64,000 nucleotides of DNA from Planctomycetaceae bacterium (GCA_021732995.1 JAKFWA010000023.1:1-64000), one strand, 5' to 3'. Positions 42,738 to 52,088 are shown, numbered from the stretch's first letter. Notes: generated by a model not told the origin, from the sequence alone. Numbers and translations are program-made.

Positions 42738-43814
42738 CTAGCGTTCGTAGATGGGTAGGAATCGATAATTCAGTGCCAGCGCCAGCAATGACATCGCAGT
42801 GCCGAGTGGTGCTCCAAACTGCTGACTGCGGAAGCTGCCATCTGCTTGCTGCGATTGCTTGAGTTGCCTTACGAGCAGCTTGTTCCATTTCTCCCAGGCT
42901 TCAACGTCGCCCTGAAACAAAGCTTGAGCCTGATAGTAGCGTGCGTATTCAACCCAGCCTTGAGGTGGCGCTTCGAGCCGTTGCGTGAGATAGCCCAACG
43001 TGGCCTTGTACTGCGGAAAGTCTTTGCGGCGTCCGACGGAATAGACCAGCGTGGCGATTGAGATGCGGGCGATGGACTCATCAAAGCCGCCGAAGCCTCC
43101 CGAGTAACCCACTTGCCCTGACGACGACGTCATCTTCTGGAAGTAACCCAGCGCCTTGTCGATCACTTCATCGGGCACCTCGACACCGGCGTTGCGTGCC
43201 GCCAGCAGGCCGACGAGCACAGCTCCCGCGACAGACGTATCCGCATCTGTTGAATCCGGTGAGTAGCGCCAAGCGCCGAACTGGTTCTTCTTCTGCGATG
43301 TGATTGAAGCGCGAACCGCTAGTTCGAGTGCCTGCCCGATGCTGCGTTTCTGAGCCGGAGTGCCCCCTTCCGGCCAGAGAGACCGGTCGTCCACCGTGCC
43401 ATAAGCTTCCGCCAAAGCCAGCATGCCGAAACCGTGATGGTACATGCTGTTGCCGAGGTACCCCGTCGACGCATCCTGCTGCGAGATGATGCTGCGCAAG
43501 GCGCGGCGCACGTTGTTGGAGTACAGACCGAAGTTGGGATCTTCTCCCGAGGCCAGGAACACCATCAGCGCCAGTCCCGTCGAACCCGGCCCGGACTCAA
43601 AGCCGCCGGTCCAGTCGCCATTCTGAGACTGCGAATTCGCGAGGTACTGCAGGCCGCGGTCGTACATCTCACGAACGTCGCGCGGTACCGCTTCGCCGAT
43701 CCGTGCGTTCGGTGGTTGAGCCAGCGCTCGCTGCTGCGGGATCATCGCCAGCGTCATGAAGGCGGCAGCGAACACAAGCAGGCAGCGACGTCGGAAAACG
43801 AAACGGAGCGACAT
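42738..43814 (-). CDS. Exported prenyltransferase / squalene-oxidase repeat protein
   Basis: A 358-residue protein with a signal peptide (RRRCLLVFAAAFMTLAMIPQ). The mature part has alpha/alpha-toroid repeats of the terpenoid-cyclase type: GLQYLANSQSQNGDWTGGFE, RRALRSIISQQDASTGYLGN, WRYSPDSTDADTSVAGAVLV, QADGSFRSQQFG. The QW-like repeats are present but the DXDD cyclase motif is not seen, and the protein is exported, so cyclase activity is unlikely. Family members in Planctomycetes have no known function. Start ATG 43814. Confidence 0.85.
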   Translation of the reverse strand: MSLRFVFRRRCLLVFAAAFMTLAMIPQQRALAQPPNARIGEAVPRDVREMYDRGLQYLANSQSQNGDWTGGFESGPGSTGLALMVFLASGEDPNFGLYSNNVRRALRSIISQQDASTGYLGNSMYHHGFGMLALAEAYGTVDDRSLWPEGGTPAQKRSIGQALELAVRASITSQKKNQFGAWRYSPDSTDADTSVAGAVLVGLLAARNAGVEVPDEVIDKALGYFQKMTSSSGQVGYSGGFGGFDESIARISIATLVYSVGRRKDFPQYKATLGYLTQRLEAPPQGWVEYARYYQAQALFQGDVEAWEKWNKLLVRQLKQSQQADGSFRSQQFGAPLGTAMSLLALALNYRFLPIYER

Positions 43815-43924
43815 AACACCCTCACGACCAAAATAAGGATGGACTCCGAAATCTCGGTGTTTCCCGCACACAATTCAAATCTGAAACCGGTTGACGAAGG
43901 CGGTTCGTGGACTTTTCTCAGAAG

Positions 43925-44800
43925 TCATTTGTCACCGGGCAGCCAGCCGTTGCCACGCAGAAACTTCTCTAGACCGTTCGCTTCCTGAAGCTGGGCCCGC
44001 ATTCGTGGCCATTGCTTGTCTGTCAGAACCGTCCTGAGCTGGTCCTCGGGAATCCTCCCGATCTGGATCAGCACTACGTGTGCGGCGAAGTTTTCGGTGT
44101 CGCCCCAGCGTAACGGTGGACGGGTCTCGCTGAGAATCAATGCCCGCAGCCGCTCTTTCTGATCTGGCGTTAGCGACAACTTGTTCTGCAGATCGGTCAT
44201 CACCGGAGCGAGATGCATCAGGTACTGCTGACGCCTGCGTTCTAAGCGCAGCTCGTGCAGATCTTCCAACTGCTTGGCGGTCAGCGTGCCCCGCGCAATT
44301 TTTTCGAGCAGCGAACCTTCTTCAAAGACACCGCTGCGGTAGGCAAACCGAAGCTGCTTCGCCTGGTCTTGCAGTTCCTGCCTCTGAACCAGTTCCCGGC
44401 CGTCTCGATGCCGCGCCACGCCGAAGTACTGATCTTCCAGAGACTTCACTTGATCGAAGAAGTGTTTGATGTCGCCGCGGCCTGCGAGCTCCAGCTTGTA
44501 CTCCTGCGGCGGCGAGAGATCGCAGGCAAAGTCGATGTCCCGGATGAACAGGTTGAGCTGACCCGTGAGTTGCCGCGCGGCTACGCTCTGATCAGTCCCG
44601 CTGCCGAACACCCAGCGATGAACTTCGCTGTTCCGGGAATCGGAGGACATCGCGATGAACGGCTGCGGAATTGGTTGCGGCGCAACGAAGTTTAGCGGGT
44701 CGGGATCGTCGAGTTTCGGAGCCGCACCTTGCGCAAATGCTGCCGCCGTGCTGCTGCTCAGTATCAGCAGCAAAAGGAATAGGCGGCGAACGGCGGGCAT
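43925..44800 (-). CDS. Exported protein of unknown family, paralogue A
   Basis: A 291-residue exported protein (signal peptide RRLFLLLLILSSSTAAAFAQ). No named family recognised. It is a clear paralogue of the next gene upstream: both share VHRWVFGSG / FDQWVFGSG near residue 63, the block LELAGRGDIKHFFDQV / LMLAGRGDIKRYFDEV, and a C-terminal LSLTPDQKERLRALI / LPLKDEQRQRLIKLL followed by a conserved E-T-R. The LTxxQ-like motifs recall Spy/CpxP periplasmic proteins, but this is only suggestive. Mainly helical and charged. Confidence 0.7.
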   Translation of the reverse strand: MPAVRRLFLLLLILSSSTAAAFAQGAAPKLDDPDPLNFVAPQPIPQPFIAMSSDSRNSEVHRWVFGSGTDQSVAARQLTGQLNLFIRDIDFACDLSPPQEYKLELAGRGDIKHFFDQVKSLEDQYFGVARHRDGRELVQRQELQDQAKQLRFAYRSGVFEEGSLLEKIARGTLTAKQLEDLHELRLERRRQQYLMHLAPVMTDLQNKLSLTPDQKERLRALILSETRPPLRWGDTENFAAHVVLIQIGRIPEDQLRTVLTDKQWPRMRAQLQEANGLEKFLRGNGWLPGDK

Positions 44801-44883
44801 GCGGAAGGTCCTGATTCAATCTCTGACTGCGTCGAGCTGCTGGTGAGGACGACGATGGTACGAGTGAGCGCAAACGTGAGCGA

Positions 44884-45723
44884 CTACTCGGGCAGGATCT
44901 TGTTCGTCCTGAGGAATTGTTCCATGCCGCGGCCTTGAGCGATTTGCTGCTGGATCGCCTGCCATTGCTGCTTGTCGAAGATCGGTTTGAGTTTGGCTTC
45001 AGGGATATTCGCCAACTGATACTGCACGACATAGAAGTCATACGTGCCGACCTTGCGCGGGACTCGCGTCTCTTCCTGCAAGAGCTTGATGAGCCGCTGT
45101 CGCTGCTCGTCCTTCAACGGGAGGCTGTTTTCCAGCATGGCGACAAAGTGGTCGATGCGGGCGAAATACCGGGACTTGCGACGTTCCAGTTGCGCGGCTT
45201 CGTAAACCGTTGCTTGCTCGCTGGTCAGTGTTGTTTGAACAGTCTTCAAGAAGAAGGAATCGTCGGTGTAGATGCCACTTTGCAGCTTGGTTTGCAGCGG
45301 CTGAATCTTCTGCCAGATCTGATTGAACTTTTCCTGATCGCGCCGCACGACCATGAATTCCCGACGGACCGCTTCCACTTCGTCGAAGTAGCGTTTGATG
45401 TCGCCTCGCCCGGCGAGCATCAGCTTCTTCTTCTGAATCTCTGTGAGATGGCAAGTGCGGTCAACGTCTTCAATGTTCAACGTGAGCAGAGTTTCAATGC
45501 GTTGCTTTCCCTGGGCCGTCGTGCGTCCGCTACCGAAGACCCACTGGTCGAAGTTGGACTCGTGAATCTCGAAGCTATTTTCGACTGCCGCTGGTGCTGG
45601 CAGGTCTTCATCCTCCGCGCGCAGTCCGCAGTTTCCGCCGATGCCTGCAATGTGCAGACCGCAGACCGAAATGACCAGCACGCGAATCGAATTCAGCAAC
45701 CAGGGTTTCACGTTTGTCCTCAT
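44884..45723 (-). CDS. Exported protein of unknown family, paralogue B
   Basis: A 279-residue exported protein with a signal peptide (LNSIRVLVISVCGLHIAGIG). Paralogue of the gene at 43925 with the shared WVFGSG, LAGRGDIKxxFD, LTEIQ and E-E-T-R landmarks in the same order. Length and spacing fit a tandem duplication inside the operon. It begins 13 bases after the stop of the gene at 45737, so they are co-transcribed. The function is unknown. Confidence 0.72.
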   Translation of the reverse strand: MRTNVKPWLLNSIRVLVISVCGLHIAGIGGNCGLRAEDEDLPAPAAVENSFEIHESNFDQWVFGSGRTTAQGKQRIETLLTLNIEDVDRTCHLTEIQKKKLMLAGRGDIKRYFDEVEAVRREFMVVRRDQEKFNQIWQKIQPLQTKLQSGIYTDDSFFLKTVQTTLTSEQATVYEAAQLERRKSRYFARIDHFVAMLENSLPLKDEQRQRLIKLLQEETRVPRKVGTYDFYVVQYQLANIPEAKLKPIFDKQQWQAIQQQIAQGRGMEQFLRTNKILPE

Positions 45724-45736
45724 TCTGACCGGCGTT

Positions 45737-46759
45737 CTATTCCGTTAGGGCGTCAGGATCGAGTGGCGCACCAAGCCGTATGTTGCCGCCCGCCCAACCC
45801 CAGAAGAAACCTTGATTGGGGTTTGCGGATGCCGACCACGCCGCTTTCTGATTGGCGTTCAGGAACTGTTCCACGCGGTTGTTCGGCGGGCGCGGAATGT
45901 AGTCGTCACCGTATGTGAATCGTTCCAGTGCGGCGCTCCATTGTTCGTCGAAGTTCTGCGTCAGCGATTCTGTGATCTGAGTTCGCTGTTCGGCCGACAG
46001 AATGACGTCGCGATCCAGTTTGGACACCATGATTCGCACGGCAGCCTGTTTGCGCTGCGCGCTGCGCTTTTCGGATTCCGCCACATAGATCGCGACCGAA
46101 GCTTCGGGCAGATTGGCCCGCACAGCGGCCAGCATGCCATCCGCAATGATCTTCTGCGGATCAGGAAAGGTGACTGAGGGCTGGCCGTTCACAATCCGGA
46201 GTCCTTGCTGAGCCTTACGTTGAGAGGCCGAGTACTTCTTGACGGCATCGTCGAGTGCCCCTTGGGCCGCCTTTTTCAAGACCTGATACTGTGCGTTGTC
46301 CGGTTTGCAGAGCGAACGAACGTAATACAGTTCTGCTTTCATGAGCGGCTCAAACTGTGGCCGGAACTGCTGATCGAAGTTGTCGTTCACTTCGACCATC
46401 GCGCCCCCGACCTCAAACGCGACCTCCTGCTTTGCAGCGGCTGCAGCGGCGCCGAAGAGTGCTTGAGCCAACTCGGGGGCTTTGTCGTCGACGTCTTCTT
46501 TGGGAGCGGCGGCAACTTTCTTGGCCAGCATCGCTTGTGCGGCCGCTCGCTTCACCCGAGGGTCGATCGCGTTGGCTGCCTTTTTCTCGGTAGCAGGTTT
46601 CGCTTCATTTGCTTGAGCTTGAGCTGCAACAGCTCCCTTTTCGGCCGGCGTTTCTACTTTGGCTTTCTCCTGAGCCGACAGCGTTCCACCGCATAACAGT
46701 GTTATGCCTACGGCACTGCACGTGAGCAGGTTTCTGTTTGTCGCGAGTTTCACCAACAT
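45737..46759 (-). CDS. Exported Ala-rich protein, first gene of the exported cluster
   Basis: A 340-residue protein with a signal peptide (LLTCSAVGITLLCGGTLSAQ). The first 110 mature residues are a low-complexity Ala/Lys/Glu-rich linker. The rest is helical with ILSAEQRTQITESLTQNFDE, related in pattern to the C-terminal parts of the two paralogues downstream. The region VEVNDNFDQQFRPQFEPLMK opens the folded part. No named family. It is probably the promoter-proximal gene of the operon running to 39898. Confidence 0.68.
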   Translation of the reverse strand: MLVKLATNRNLLTCSAVGITLLCGGTLSAQEKAKVETPAEKGAVAAQAQANEAKPATEKKAANAIDPRVKRAAAQAMLAKKVAAAPKEDVDDKAPELAQALFGAAAAAAKQEVAFEVGGAMVEVNDNFDQQFRPQFEPLMKAELYYVRSLCKPDNAQYQVLKKAAQGALDDAVKKYSASQRKAQQGLRIVNGQPSVTFPDPQKIIADGMLAAVRANLPEASVAIYVAESEKRSAQRKQAAVRIMVSKLDRDVILSAEQRTQITESLTQNFDEQWSAALERFTYGDDYIPRPPNNRVEQFLNANQKAAWSASANPNQGFFWGWAGGNIRLGAPLDPDALTE

Positions 46760-47063
46760 CGCGCGGACCTCAAGAACGCAGGGCTACCGAACAAAGTCAC
46801 AGCGATTCTGACCGGCAAACTTTCGTCTAGCGAGTGTGACTTTCCCGAAACAACGAAAACAAGCCTGTCCGGTTCATTTAGGGGGCGGTCTTGAAATCTC
46901 GCCCAAACCCACGGTTGCGACCCTCTCATCCGTGACCGCCACCCGCTTAGAATCCCTCCTCGACTGAAGGCATGAAATCGAGACTGCAGCGGGCCGCAGG
47001 ATCTCAAGGACTGAGCCATCGGTTGTGGGAATGCGTCGCGATCGATTGTATCTGGAGACAGAC
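46760..47063. other. Divergent intergenic region
   Basis: About 304 bp between the exported-protein operon and the LRR gene, transcribed away from each other. It must hold both promoters. No hairpin or gene recognised. Confidence 0.5.
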
Positions 47064-48662
47064 ATGTTCAGTGAGCAGTCTGCGAGTCCTGATGTTGCTG
47101 CCGCACAGCTCAAGCAACTAGGGGCCCGCATCGTGGAAGATGCAGACGTCGTTCAGTTGATTGATCTTTCGGAGTGCCCGATCGAAGACAAGGACCTGAG
47201 CTGGCTGCTGGCGTTTCCTCGCATCCGCAGCCTGGTGTTGAGTGATACTGGCGTAACCGATGCCGGGTTGAAGGTGATTGGTCAGATCAAGTCCATCGAA
47301 ACGCTCGATCTGTCGACAACGCAGATTACGGACGCCGGTCTGGAAGGGCTCAGCGGACTTAACCGGCTGGACATGCTCATTCTGGGCGGGTGTCGCATCG
47401 CGGATCGCGGACTGGCGCATTTGAAGCCGCTGCCGAATCTGCGCATGCTGATTCTGTCTGATAGCGACGTGACCGACGCCGGACTCGCGGAAATCGGTGA
47501 GATGACGCAACTGCGCGACATCAACCTCGACTACACGAAAGTGACCGATGCCGGACTGCCGCACCTGTCCAATCTGGAGCAACTGGAACTACTCGGGCTG
47601 GTGTTCTGCAAGGGCGTCACCGATGCCGGAATGGTGTATCTCAAGAAGCTGACCAACCTGCAGGTGCTGGATGTCGGCACGACAATGGTGACTCCGGATG
47701 GCGTACTGGACCTGCAGCGCAGTCTGCCGGACTGCTTCATCGCTTACTCGCCTGACCCGCTGCTGGAGGCCGTTGAGACTTACAAGGGCGACTTGATCGC
47801 GGCCCTGAAGACGATCGGCAAGGTAGAGCTGGGCGCCAACGGCGAAGTGACCAAGCTGCGGATCGATCAGGCTCAACTGACTCGTGCGGGCTTGGAATTC
47901 CTGCGCCGATTCAATCAGCTCGAAGATCTCAGCATTTATCACCACAAGCAGTTGCCTGAGGCCGGTCTGAAGCACCTGAAGCATCTCAAGTATCTCAAAA
48001 AGCTGGGGCTGCTCGGCACCAACGTCACGGAAGACGGGTTGAGGTTCTTGTCCGATCTTCCGTCTCTGACCGTACTGAATTTGTCATATACCTCGGTGAC
48101 TGATCGCGCTCTGGCGCAGCTCGCCGGGTTAGGCAATCTGGAGGAGCTCTTCGTCGGAGATACGCTCGTGACGGATGGTGGCCTGGCTCATCTGTCTCAG
48201 ATGAAAAAGCTCAAGGGATTGGGGCTTAGCGGCACTCGCGTCCAAGGGCACGGCCTGAAGCACCTTGCCAAGTTCGAAAACCTGCAGCGAATCGGCCTCA
48301 GCGGCACCCTGATCGACGACAACAGCCTGCATCATGTCGCGGCGTTAAAACAATTAGTTGGACTCAGCCTGCGTGGAACGAATATCACAGATCGTTCGCT
48401 GCCCGAACTAGCAGGGTTGACGAACCTGCAGGTGCTCTGGCTGGACCGCACGAAGGTGACGGAGAACGGGTTGCGCTGGCTGGCGCAGTTCTCCGGATTG
48501 AAGGAGTTGGGCCTGAGAAACTGTCCGGTCGGTGACGGCTTCCTGGGAATCGCGGCATCGCTGAAACAACTGTCAGTCCTCAATATCTTTGGAACCTCAA
48601 TTTCGGAAGGTGCGGTAAGTGCCCTCAAGACGTTGCTGCCGGATTGCGAAATCATACGGTAG
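47064..48662 (+). CDS. Leucine-rich repeat protein
   Basis: A 532-residue protein built almost wholly of LRRs of the cysteine-containing/GALA-like type with the unit VTDAGLxxLxxLxxLxxLxL (for example VTDAGLKVIGQIKSIETLDL and VTDAGLPHLSNLEQLELLGL). About 15-17 repeats are split by a non-repeat segment near residues 215-265. There is no signal peptide, so it is cytoplasmic or non-classically exported. Such proteins act as scaffolds for protein binding. Start is ATG 47064 after GGAGAC; the longer frame adds 13 basic residues. It probably forms an operon with the FHA gene that follows. Confidence 0.88.
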   Translation: MFSEQSASPDVAAAQLKQLGARIVEDADVVQLIDLSECPIEDKDLSWLLAFPRIRSLVLSDTGVTDAGLKVIGQIKSIETLDLSTTQITDAGLEGLSGLNRLDMLILGGCRIADRGLAHLKPLPNLRMLILSDSDVTDAGLAEIGEMTQLRDINLDYTKVTDAGLPHLSNLEQLELLGLVFCKGVTDAGMVYLKKLTNLQVLDVGTTMVTPDGVLDLQRSLPDCFIAYSPDPLLEAVETYKGDLIAALKTIGKVELGANGEVTKLRIDQAQLTRAGLEFLRRFNQLEDLSIYHHKQLPEAGLKHLKHLKYLKKLGLLGTNVTEDGLRFLSDLPSLTVLNLSYTSVTDRALAQLAGLGNLEELFVGDTLVTDGGLAHLSQMKKLKGLGLSGTRVQGHGLKHLAKFENLQRIGLSGTLIDDNSLHHVAALKQLVGLSLRGTNITDRSLPELAGLTNLQVLWLDRTKVTENGLRWLAQFSGLKELGLRNCPVGDGFLGIAASLKQLSVLNIFGTSISEGAVSALKTLLPDCEIIR

Positions 48663-48704
48663 GCAGATAGTGTCATTGAGAGAGAGCGAGACACCTATTC
48701 GACA

Positions 48705-48809
48705 ATGTTGATGGAGCTGCTGAACAGAACGTATGTGACTGGCGACCTCGATGGATTGATCGCCTCTCTTCGCGCCAATTCGGGCCACAGAAAGCGCGGG
48801 AAGCTATGA
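48705..48809 (+). CDS. Possible small leader ORF coupled to the FHA gene
   Basis: A 34-codon open frame, ATG to TGA, peptide begins MLMELLNRTYVTGDLDGLIA and ends in basic GHRKRGKL. Its stop overlaps the FHA start by 4 bases (ATGA), the usual sign of translational coupling. It also covers the otherwise empty space after the LRR gene. No family is known and the ribosome binding site is weak, so it may be only a chance frame. Confidence 0.35.
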   Translation: MLMELLNRTYVTGDLDGLIASLRANSGHRKRGKL

Positions 48810-49330
48810 CGGTGCTGCTTAAGCCAGTGCGAGGCGGGCGACCGATTGTCCTGGATAAACCCATCATCCTGATCGGGCGACACCCGGAGTGTGATGTGAT
48901 TCTGGAGACCAGCCCCAAGATCTCGCGCAAACATTGCTTTGTTGCCGTCGCCGACAGTCGCCTGTACGTCCGCGACCTGGAAAGCATGAACGGCGTCTGG
49001 GTCAATGGTCGCCGAGTTACTGATTGTACGCTGCTCGACATCGGCGACGAGTTGATGATCGGCGATGTGGCGTTCGAAGTGACGCGGAATGCTGGCAAGT
49101 CATCCGCGAGGTCGGCTCCACCAGATCGCACGATTGAGGAATCTGTTACCCCTCCACCTGCGCCAGTTCAAAGCAAACGTAAGCGTGTTGAAGATGAGCG
49201 CACGCTGGCGAACGCAGATGGTCGCGAAGGGCTCGTGTTTGACTCGGATTTCCCGCTGTCGGTGCCTCCAGGTAAGGGGCAGGAGAGCGGTGAAGACTTC
49301 ATGATCCCGCTGGCGGATCTCGACGAGTAA
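48806..49330 (+). CDS. FHA-domain protein
   Basis: A 174-residue cytoplasmic protein. Residues about 5-95 form an FHA domain that binds phosphothreonine peptides: ILIGRHPECDVIL (G24, R25), ISRKHCFV (S40, H43) and ESMNGVWVNGRR (N62, G63). All the phosphate-contacting residues are kept. The acidic Ser/Pro-rich C-terminal 80 residues look disordered. It could read phosphorylation by the many Ser/Thr kinases of this organism, including those at 32-40 kb, though this is inference. It lies behind the LRR gene and converges with the EIIA fusion with only 4 bases between stops. Confidence 0.88.
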   Translation: MTVLLKPVRGGRPIVLDKPIILIGRHPECDVILETSPKISRKHCFVAVADSRLYVRDLESMNGVWVNGRRVTDCTLLDIGDELMIGDVAFEVTRNAGKSSARSAPPDRTIEESVTPPPAPVQSKRKRVEDERTLANADGREGLVFDSDFPLSVPPGKGQESGEDFMIPLADLDE

Positions 49331-49334
49331 CCCG

Positions 49335-50048
49335 TTAGCGGTCTTGATTCGCGACTTCTTCGTCGGCGTTCTTCAGAAACTCGTACGCGGTTTCCGCATC
49401 ATCCACTTCACGCAGCGCGTTCAGAAAACCGCGTAACTGCAGGATGCGTCCGAGCCGCGCGAGGATCTGCAGGTGCGACTTGGAATCGCGGCACAGCACG
49501 AGGAAGAACAGATCACTCAAGCCACCGTGTGGAGCTCCGAAGGGAATGCCGCTCGACGTGCGTCCGAACGCGATGATGGATTCACCATGAGCATCCGGCA
49601 GCGGATTGCGCGGGTGAGGAATCGCAACGCCGCCGGCATAAGCCGTCGCAAAGATTTCTTCGCGCTGCTGTACCGCTTTCAGAATCTCGCAGGGACTCCA
49701 GATCTGACGGCTGCGGCCGGCAACTTCAACCAGAGCTTCCAGCACCGATCGCTTGTTGCGAGCCTCCAGCGGCACCTGAATGGTTTCAATCGACAGTAAG
49801 GCCGTCACCGGCAGCGTGCTGCAGAAGTCGTCCGACCGATTGGTGCGTTCGAGACTGCGCAGTTCCGAGGTTGAGTACTCCCGCATCTCCTGCTCAAGCC
49901 AGCGAGTGATTTCCACCTGATGGAACTGCCACTGATTGCCGACCTTGCGACCTGGAATGCGGCCACGATTAACTAGCTTCTCGATGTCGCGCCGATCGCG
50001 ACCGAGATAGAGCGCGAGTTCTTCCAGGCTAAAGACCTCATGAGACAT
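49335..50048 (-). CDS. HTH-EIIA(Ntr) fusion protein
   Basis: A 237-residue cytoplasmic protein. Residues 4-53 form an excisionase/MerR-like winged helix (FSLEELALYLGRDRRDIEKL, RIPGRKVGNQWQFHQVEITR). Residues about 85-232 are a PTS EIIA type 2 / nitrogen PTS domain with the phospho-histidine H145 in YAGGVAIPHPRNPL, plus FFLVLCRDSKSHLQILARLG. In the family the EIIA domain takes phosphate from HPr/NPr and regulates other proteins. The HTH fusion suggests direct control of DNA by the PTS phosphorylation state. No PTS permease is nearby. Confidence 0.88.
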   Translation of the reverse strand: MSHEVFSLEELALYLGRDRRDIEKLVNRGRIPGRKVGNQWQFHQVEITRWLEQEMREYSTSELRSLERTNRSDDFCSTLPVTALLSIETIQVPLEARNKRSVLEALVEVAGRSRQIWSPCEILKAVQQREEIFATAYAGGVAIPHPRNPLPDAHGESIIAFGRTSSGIPFGAPHGGLSDLFFLVLCRDSKSHLQILARLGRILQLRGFLNALREVDDAETAYEFLKNADEEVANQDR

Positions 50049-50422
50049 GCGCGACTCCGACAGTTGCGGTGGGATGATCGAACGGCCTCAAGCGAGACGA
50101 GTCGAATCATCATGAGCAGGGCAGGTGGCAATCCGGTGGGACCTCAGAGTGCCTGAGGCAGTCGGAGATTCTGGCGGCACTCCCCCCCGCGAGTCCATCG
50201 AACCGGGCACTCTCTTTGTGAAGAACGCGGACTCAAGTAAACGAGTACGGATCAGACCAGAAGATCCAATTGGACACCGCAATGCGGCTCAGCGCACGCT
50301 GCTCCCCCACTCACATTCAATGGCAATATGAATGCACGAACACGTTCGGATCAACGCAATGGCTGAGGCGAATCCATGAGCTGGGTTGTGCCCCACAAGG
50401 CACATATCAGCTCGTCGCCCGG
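50049..50422. other. Intergenic region, nothing recognised
   Basis: 374 bp between the EIIA fusion gene and the permease stop, both on the minus strand. Only short frames without family character are present, and no tRNA fold. It likely contains the EIIA promoter and the permease transcript end. Confidence 0.45.
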
Positions 50423-51883
50423 TTATCTGATCCGCAGCGCATTGCTCAAGAAGTAAACAGGAACTCCGGCCAGCAAGGGAAGCAACGCCAGCCAAGTCAG
50501 GTCCTGGGCATACAGAATACTTTGATACAGCATGAAGCCGCAGGTGCCGCAGAAGATCAGGGGAGTGATCGGGTAGAACGGCACTCGGAAGCAGTCCGCT
50601 TCGCCGATCGAGCGAGCTCGGAAAATGAATAGCGTCAAGCCGTTCAACAGGAAGAAGCTCCAGAAGATGGGGGCCGTTGCGGCCAGCAGGGTATCGAAGC
50701 CGCCGAAGTATTTGTCCCACGGAATCGGATCGCGGCCCAGCCAACTGACGCTCCAATCAACCGCCTCTCGCCCCTCCGCGGTGCCGACGGTCAGAATCAG
50801 CAGTGACGTCATCAACGCCTGCACCAGCAGCGCGGAGACTGGCGATCCCAACCCCGCGTGCAGTCGGCCCAATCGCGCGAACAACGGATGCTCGACGCCC
50901 ATCGCGAAGTACAACCGCGACCCTGTGAAGATCATGCCGTGAATGGCTCCCAGCGCCGACGCCATCACCAGCAAGCCAACAAGCTTCGTGGCGGAGTCTC
51001 GAATCACGGGGATCAGCCAGGTGGCTTGAGCCATCAGGTCCGACGCGGGCGTAAACGACGTCCGCAGGCCGCTGAGCCCCAGCCCCTGCAGATAGGCCCA
51101 ATTCACCAGAACGTACAGCACCGCGATGGCCAGCATACCGCCCATCAGCGCGCGAGGAATGTTGCGGTGTGGTTGCCGGACCTCAGCCGACGCGAAGGCA
51201 GCGTCGTTCCAGCCGCCGTAGGCATATAACACCAGGATCATCGCCAGGCCGATGTTGGAATCCTTCACTGGCGAAGGCGCCATCAGTGATTCTGAGGCCG
51301 ACGAACTGAAGCCGACCACCAGCAGGCTCAGCAGCCCGATGACCTTGATCGACGTCAGGATGTTCTGCACCAGCTTGCCGGACTTCACTCCCAAAATGTG
51401 AATGACGGTCAGCACCCAAATGGCTCCGACGGCCCACCAGACTCCACGGTCTGAATTCGAATCACTTAGCGGATCGCTTAACTTCACCGCATAGTCCGCG
51501 AAGACGTATGCCATTGTGCCCACGGCGCCGCTGAAGACTCCAGTCAACTGGGCCCAGCCGTACAGAAAGCCGACCTCTCGGCCCAGACCGCGCGTGAGGA
51601 ACAGGTACTCGCCGCCGCCCTGCCGGAATCGCGTGGCCAGTTCCGCGTAACAAAGTGCTCCCACGAGGCACAATCCACCAGCCAGTGCCCACACACCCAA
51701 CCCGGCGATGCCGCTGGGCACATTCGAGAACACGATCGCCGGGACCTTGAAGATCGACACTCCGACAACAATGCCCACGATGATGCTGATCGCGTCCCAG
51801 AGACTAAGCGATTCGCGAGCGATGACGGTCGTTGACTGTGGCTGAGGTTCAGGAGCGGCGGCGGGAGTCGAGGAATCGGTCAT
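50423..51883 (-). CDS. APC-family amino acid permease
   Basis: A 486-residue inner-membrane transporter with about 12 hydrophobic segments, of the amino acid-polyamine-organocation superfamily. The first helix carries the conserved unwound glycine motif (IIVGIVVGVSIFKVP), followed by AGLGVWALAGGLCLVGALCYAELATRF and GGEYLFLTRGLGREVGFLYG, typical of LAT/YfnA-like amino acid exchangers. YAYGGWNDAAFASAEVRQPH is the TM6 equivalent region. The substrate is not determined. Start is ATG 51883; the longer frame begins at TTG. Confidence 0.88.
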   Translation of the reverse strand: MTDSSTPAAAPEPQPQSTTVIARESLSLWDAISIIVGIVVGVSIFKVPAIVFSNVPSGIAGLGVWALAGGLCLVGALCYAELATRFRQGGGEYLFLTRGLGREVGFLYGWAQLTGVFSGAVGTMAYVFADYAVKLSDPLSDSNSDRGVWWAVGAIWVLTVIHILGVKSGKLVQNILTSIKVIGLLSLLVVGFSSSASESLMAPSPVKDSNIGLAMILVLYAYGGWNDAAFASAEVRQPHRNIPRALMGGMLAIAVLYVLVNWAYLQGLGLSGLRTSFTPASDLMAQATWLIPVIRDSATKLVGLLVMASALGAIHGMIFTGSRLYFAMGVEHPLFARLGRLHAGLGSPVSALLVQALMTSLLILTVGTAEGREAVDWSVSWLGRDPIPWDKYFGGFDTLLAATAPIFWSFFLLNGLTLFIFRARSIGEADCFRVPFYPITPLIFCGTCGFMLYQSILYAQDLTWLALLPLLAGVPVYFLSNALRIR

Positions 51884-52016
51884 ACGGGTCTCATTCAGAG
51901 GCAAAGGCGACCGGGTTGTACGACGGATGCTGCCGGACTTTGAAGAGAAACCGCGATCGACGGACGGTGGATGTGCGGCGTTTGCTGGTACTTCGCTCGA
52001 ACAGCATCACTCCACA

Positions 52017-52057
52017 AACAAAAAAGGCTCCCGAAGTCCAAGGTGACTCCGGGAGCC
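52017..52057 (-). terminator. Intrinsic terminator of the exported protein gene
   Basis: Stem GGCTCCCG.AGTC / GACT.CGGGAGCC, 32 bases after the stop, followed on the minus strand by a run of six T. A classic strong terminator. Confidence 0.9.
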
Positions 52058-52088
52058 CAACGAGCGCTTCCATTCAAAATCCGAGGGA

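Noticed and set aside
44917-45918. 333-codon open frame opposite the exported paralogue
   Set aside because: The minus frame has a signal peptide and a paralogue; this one has neither.
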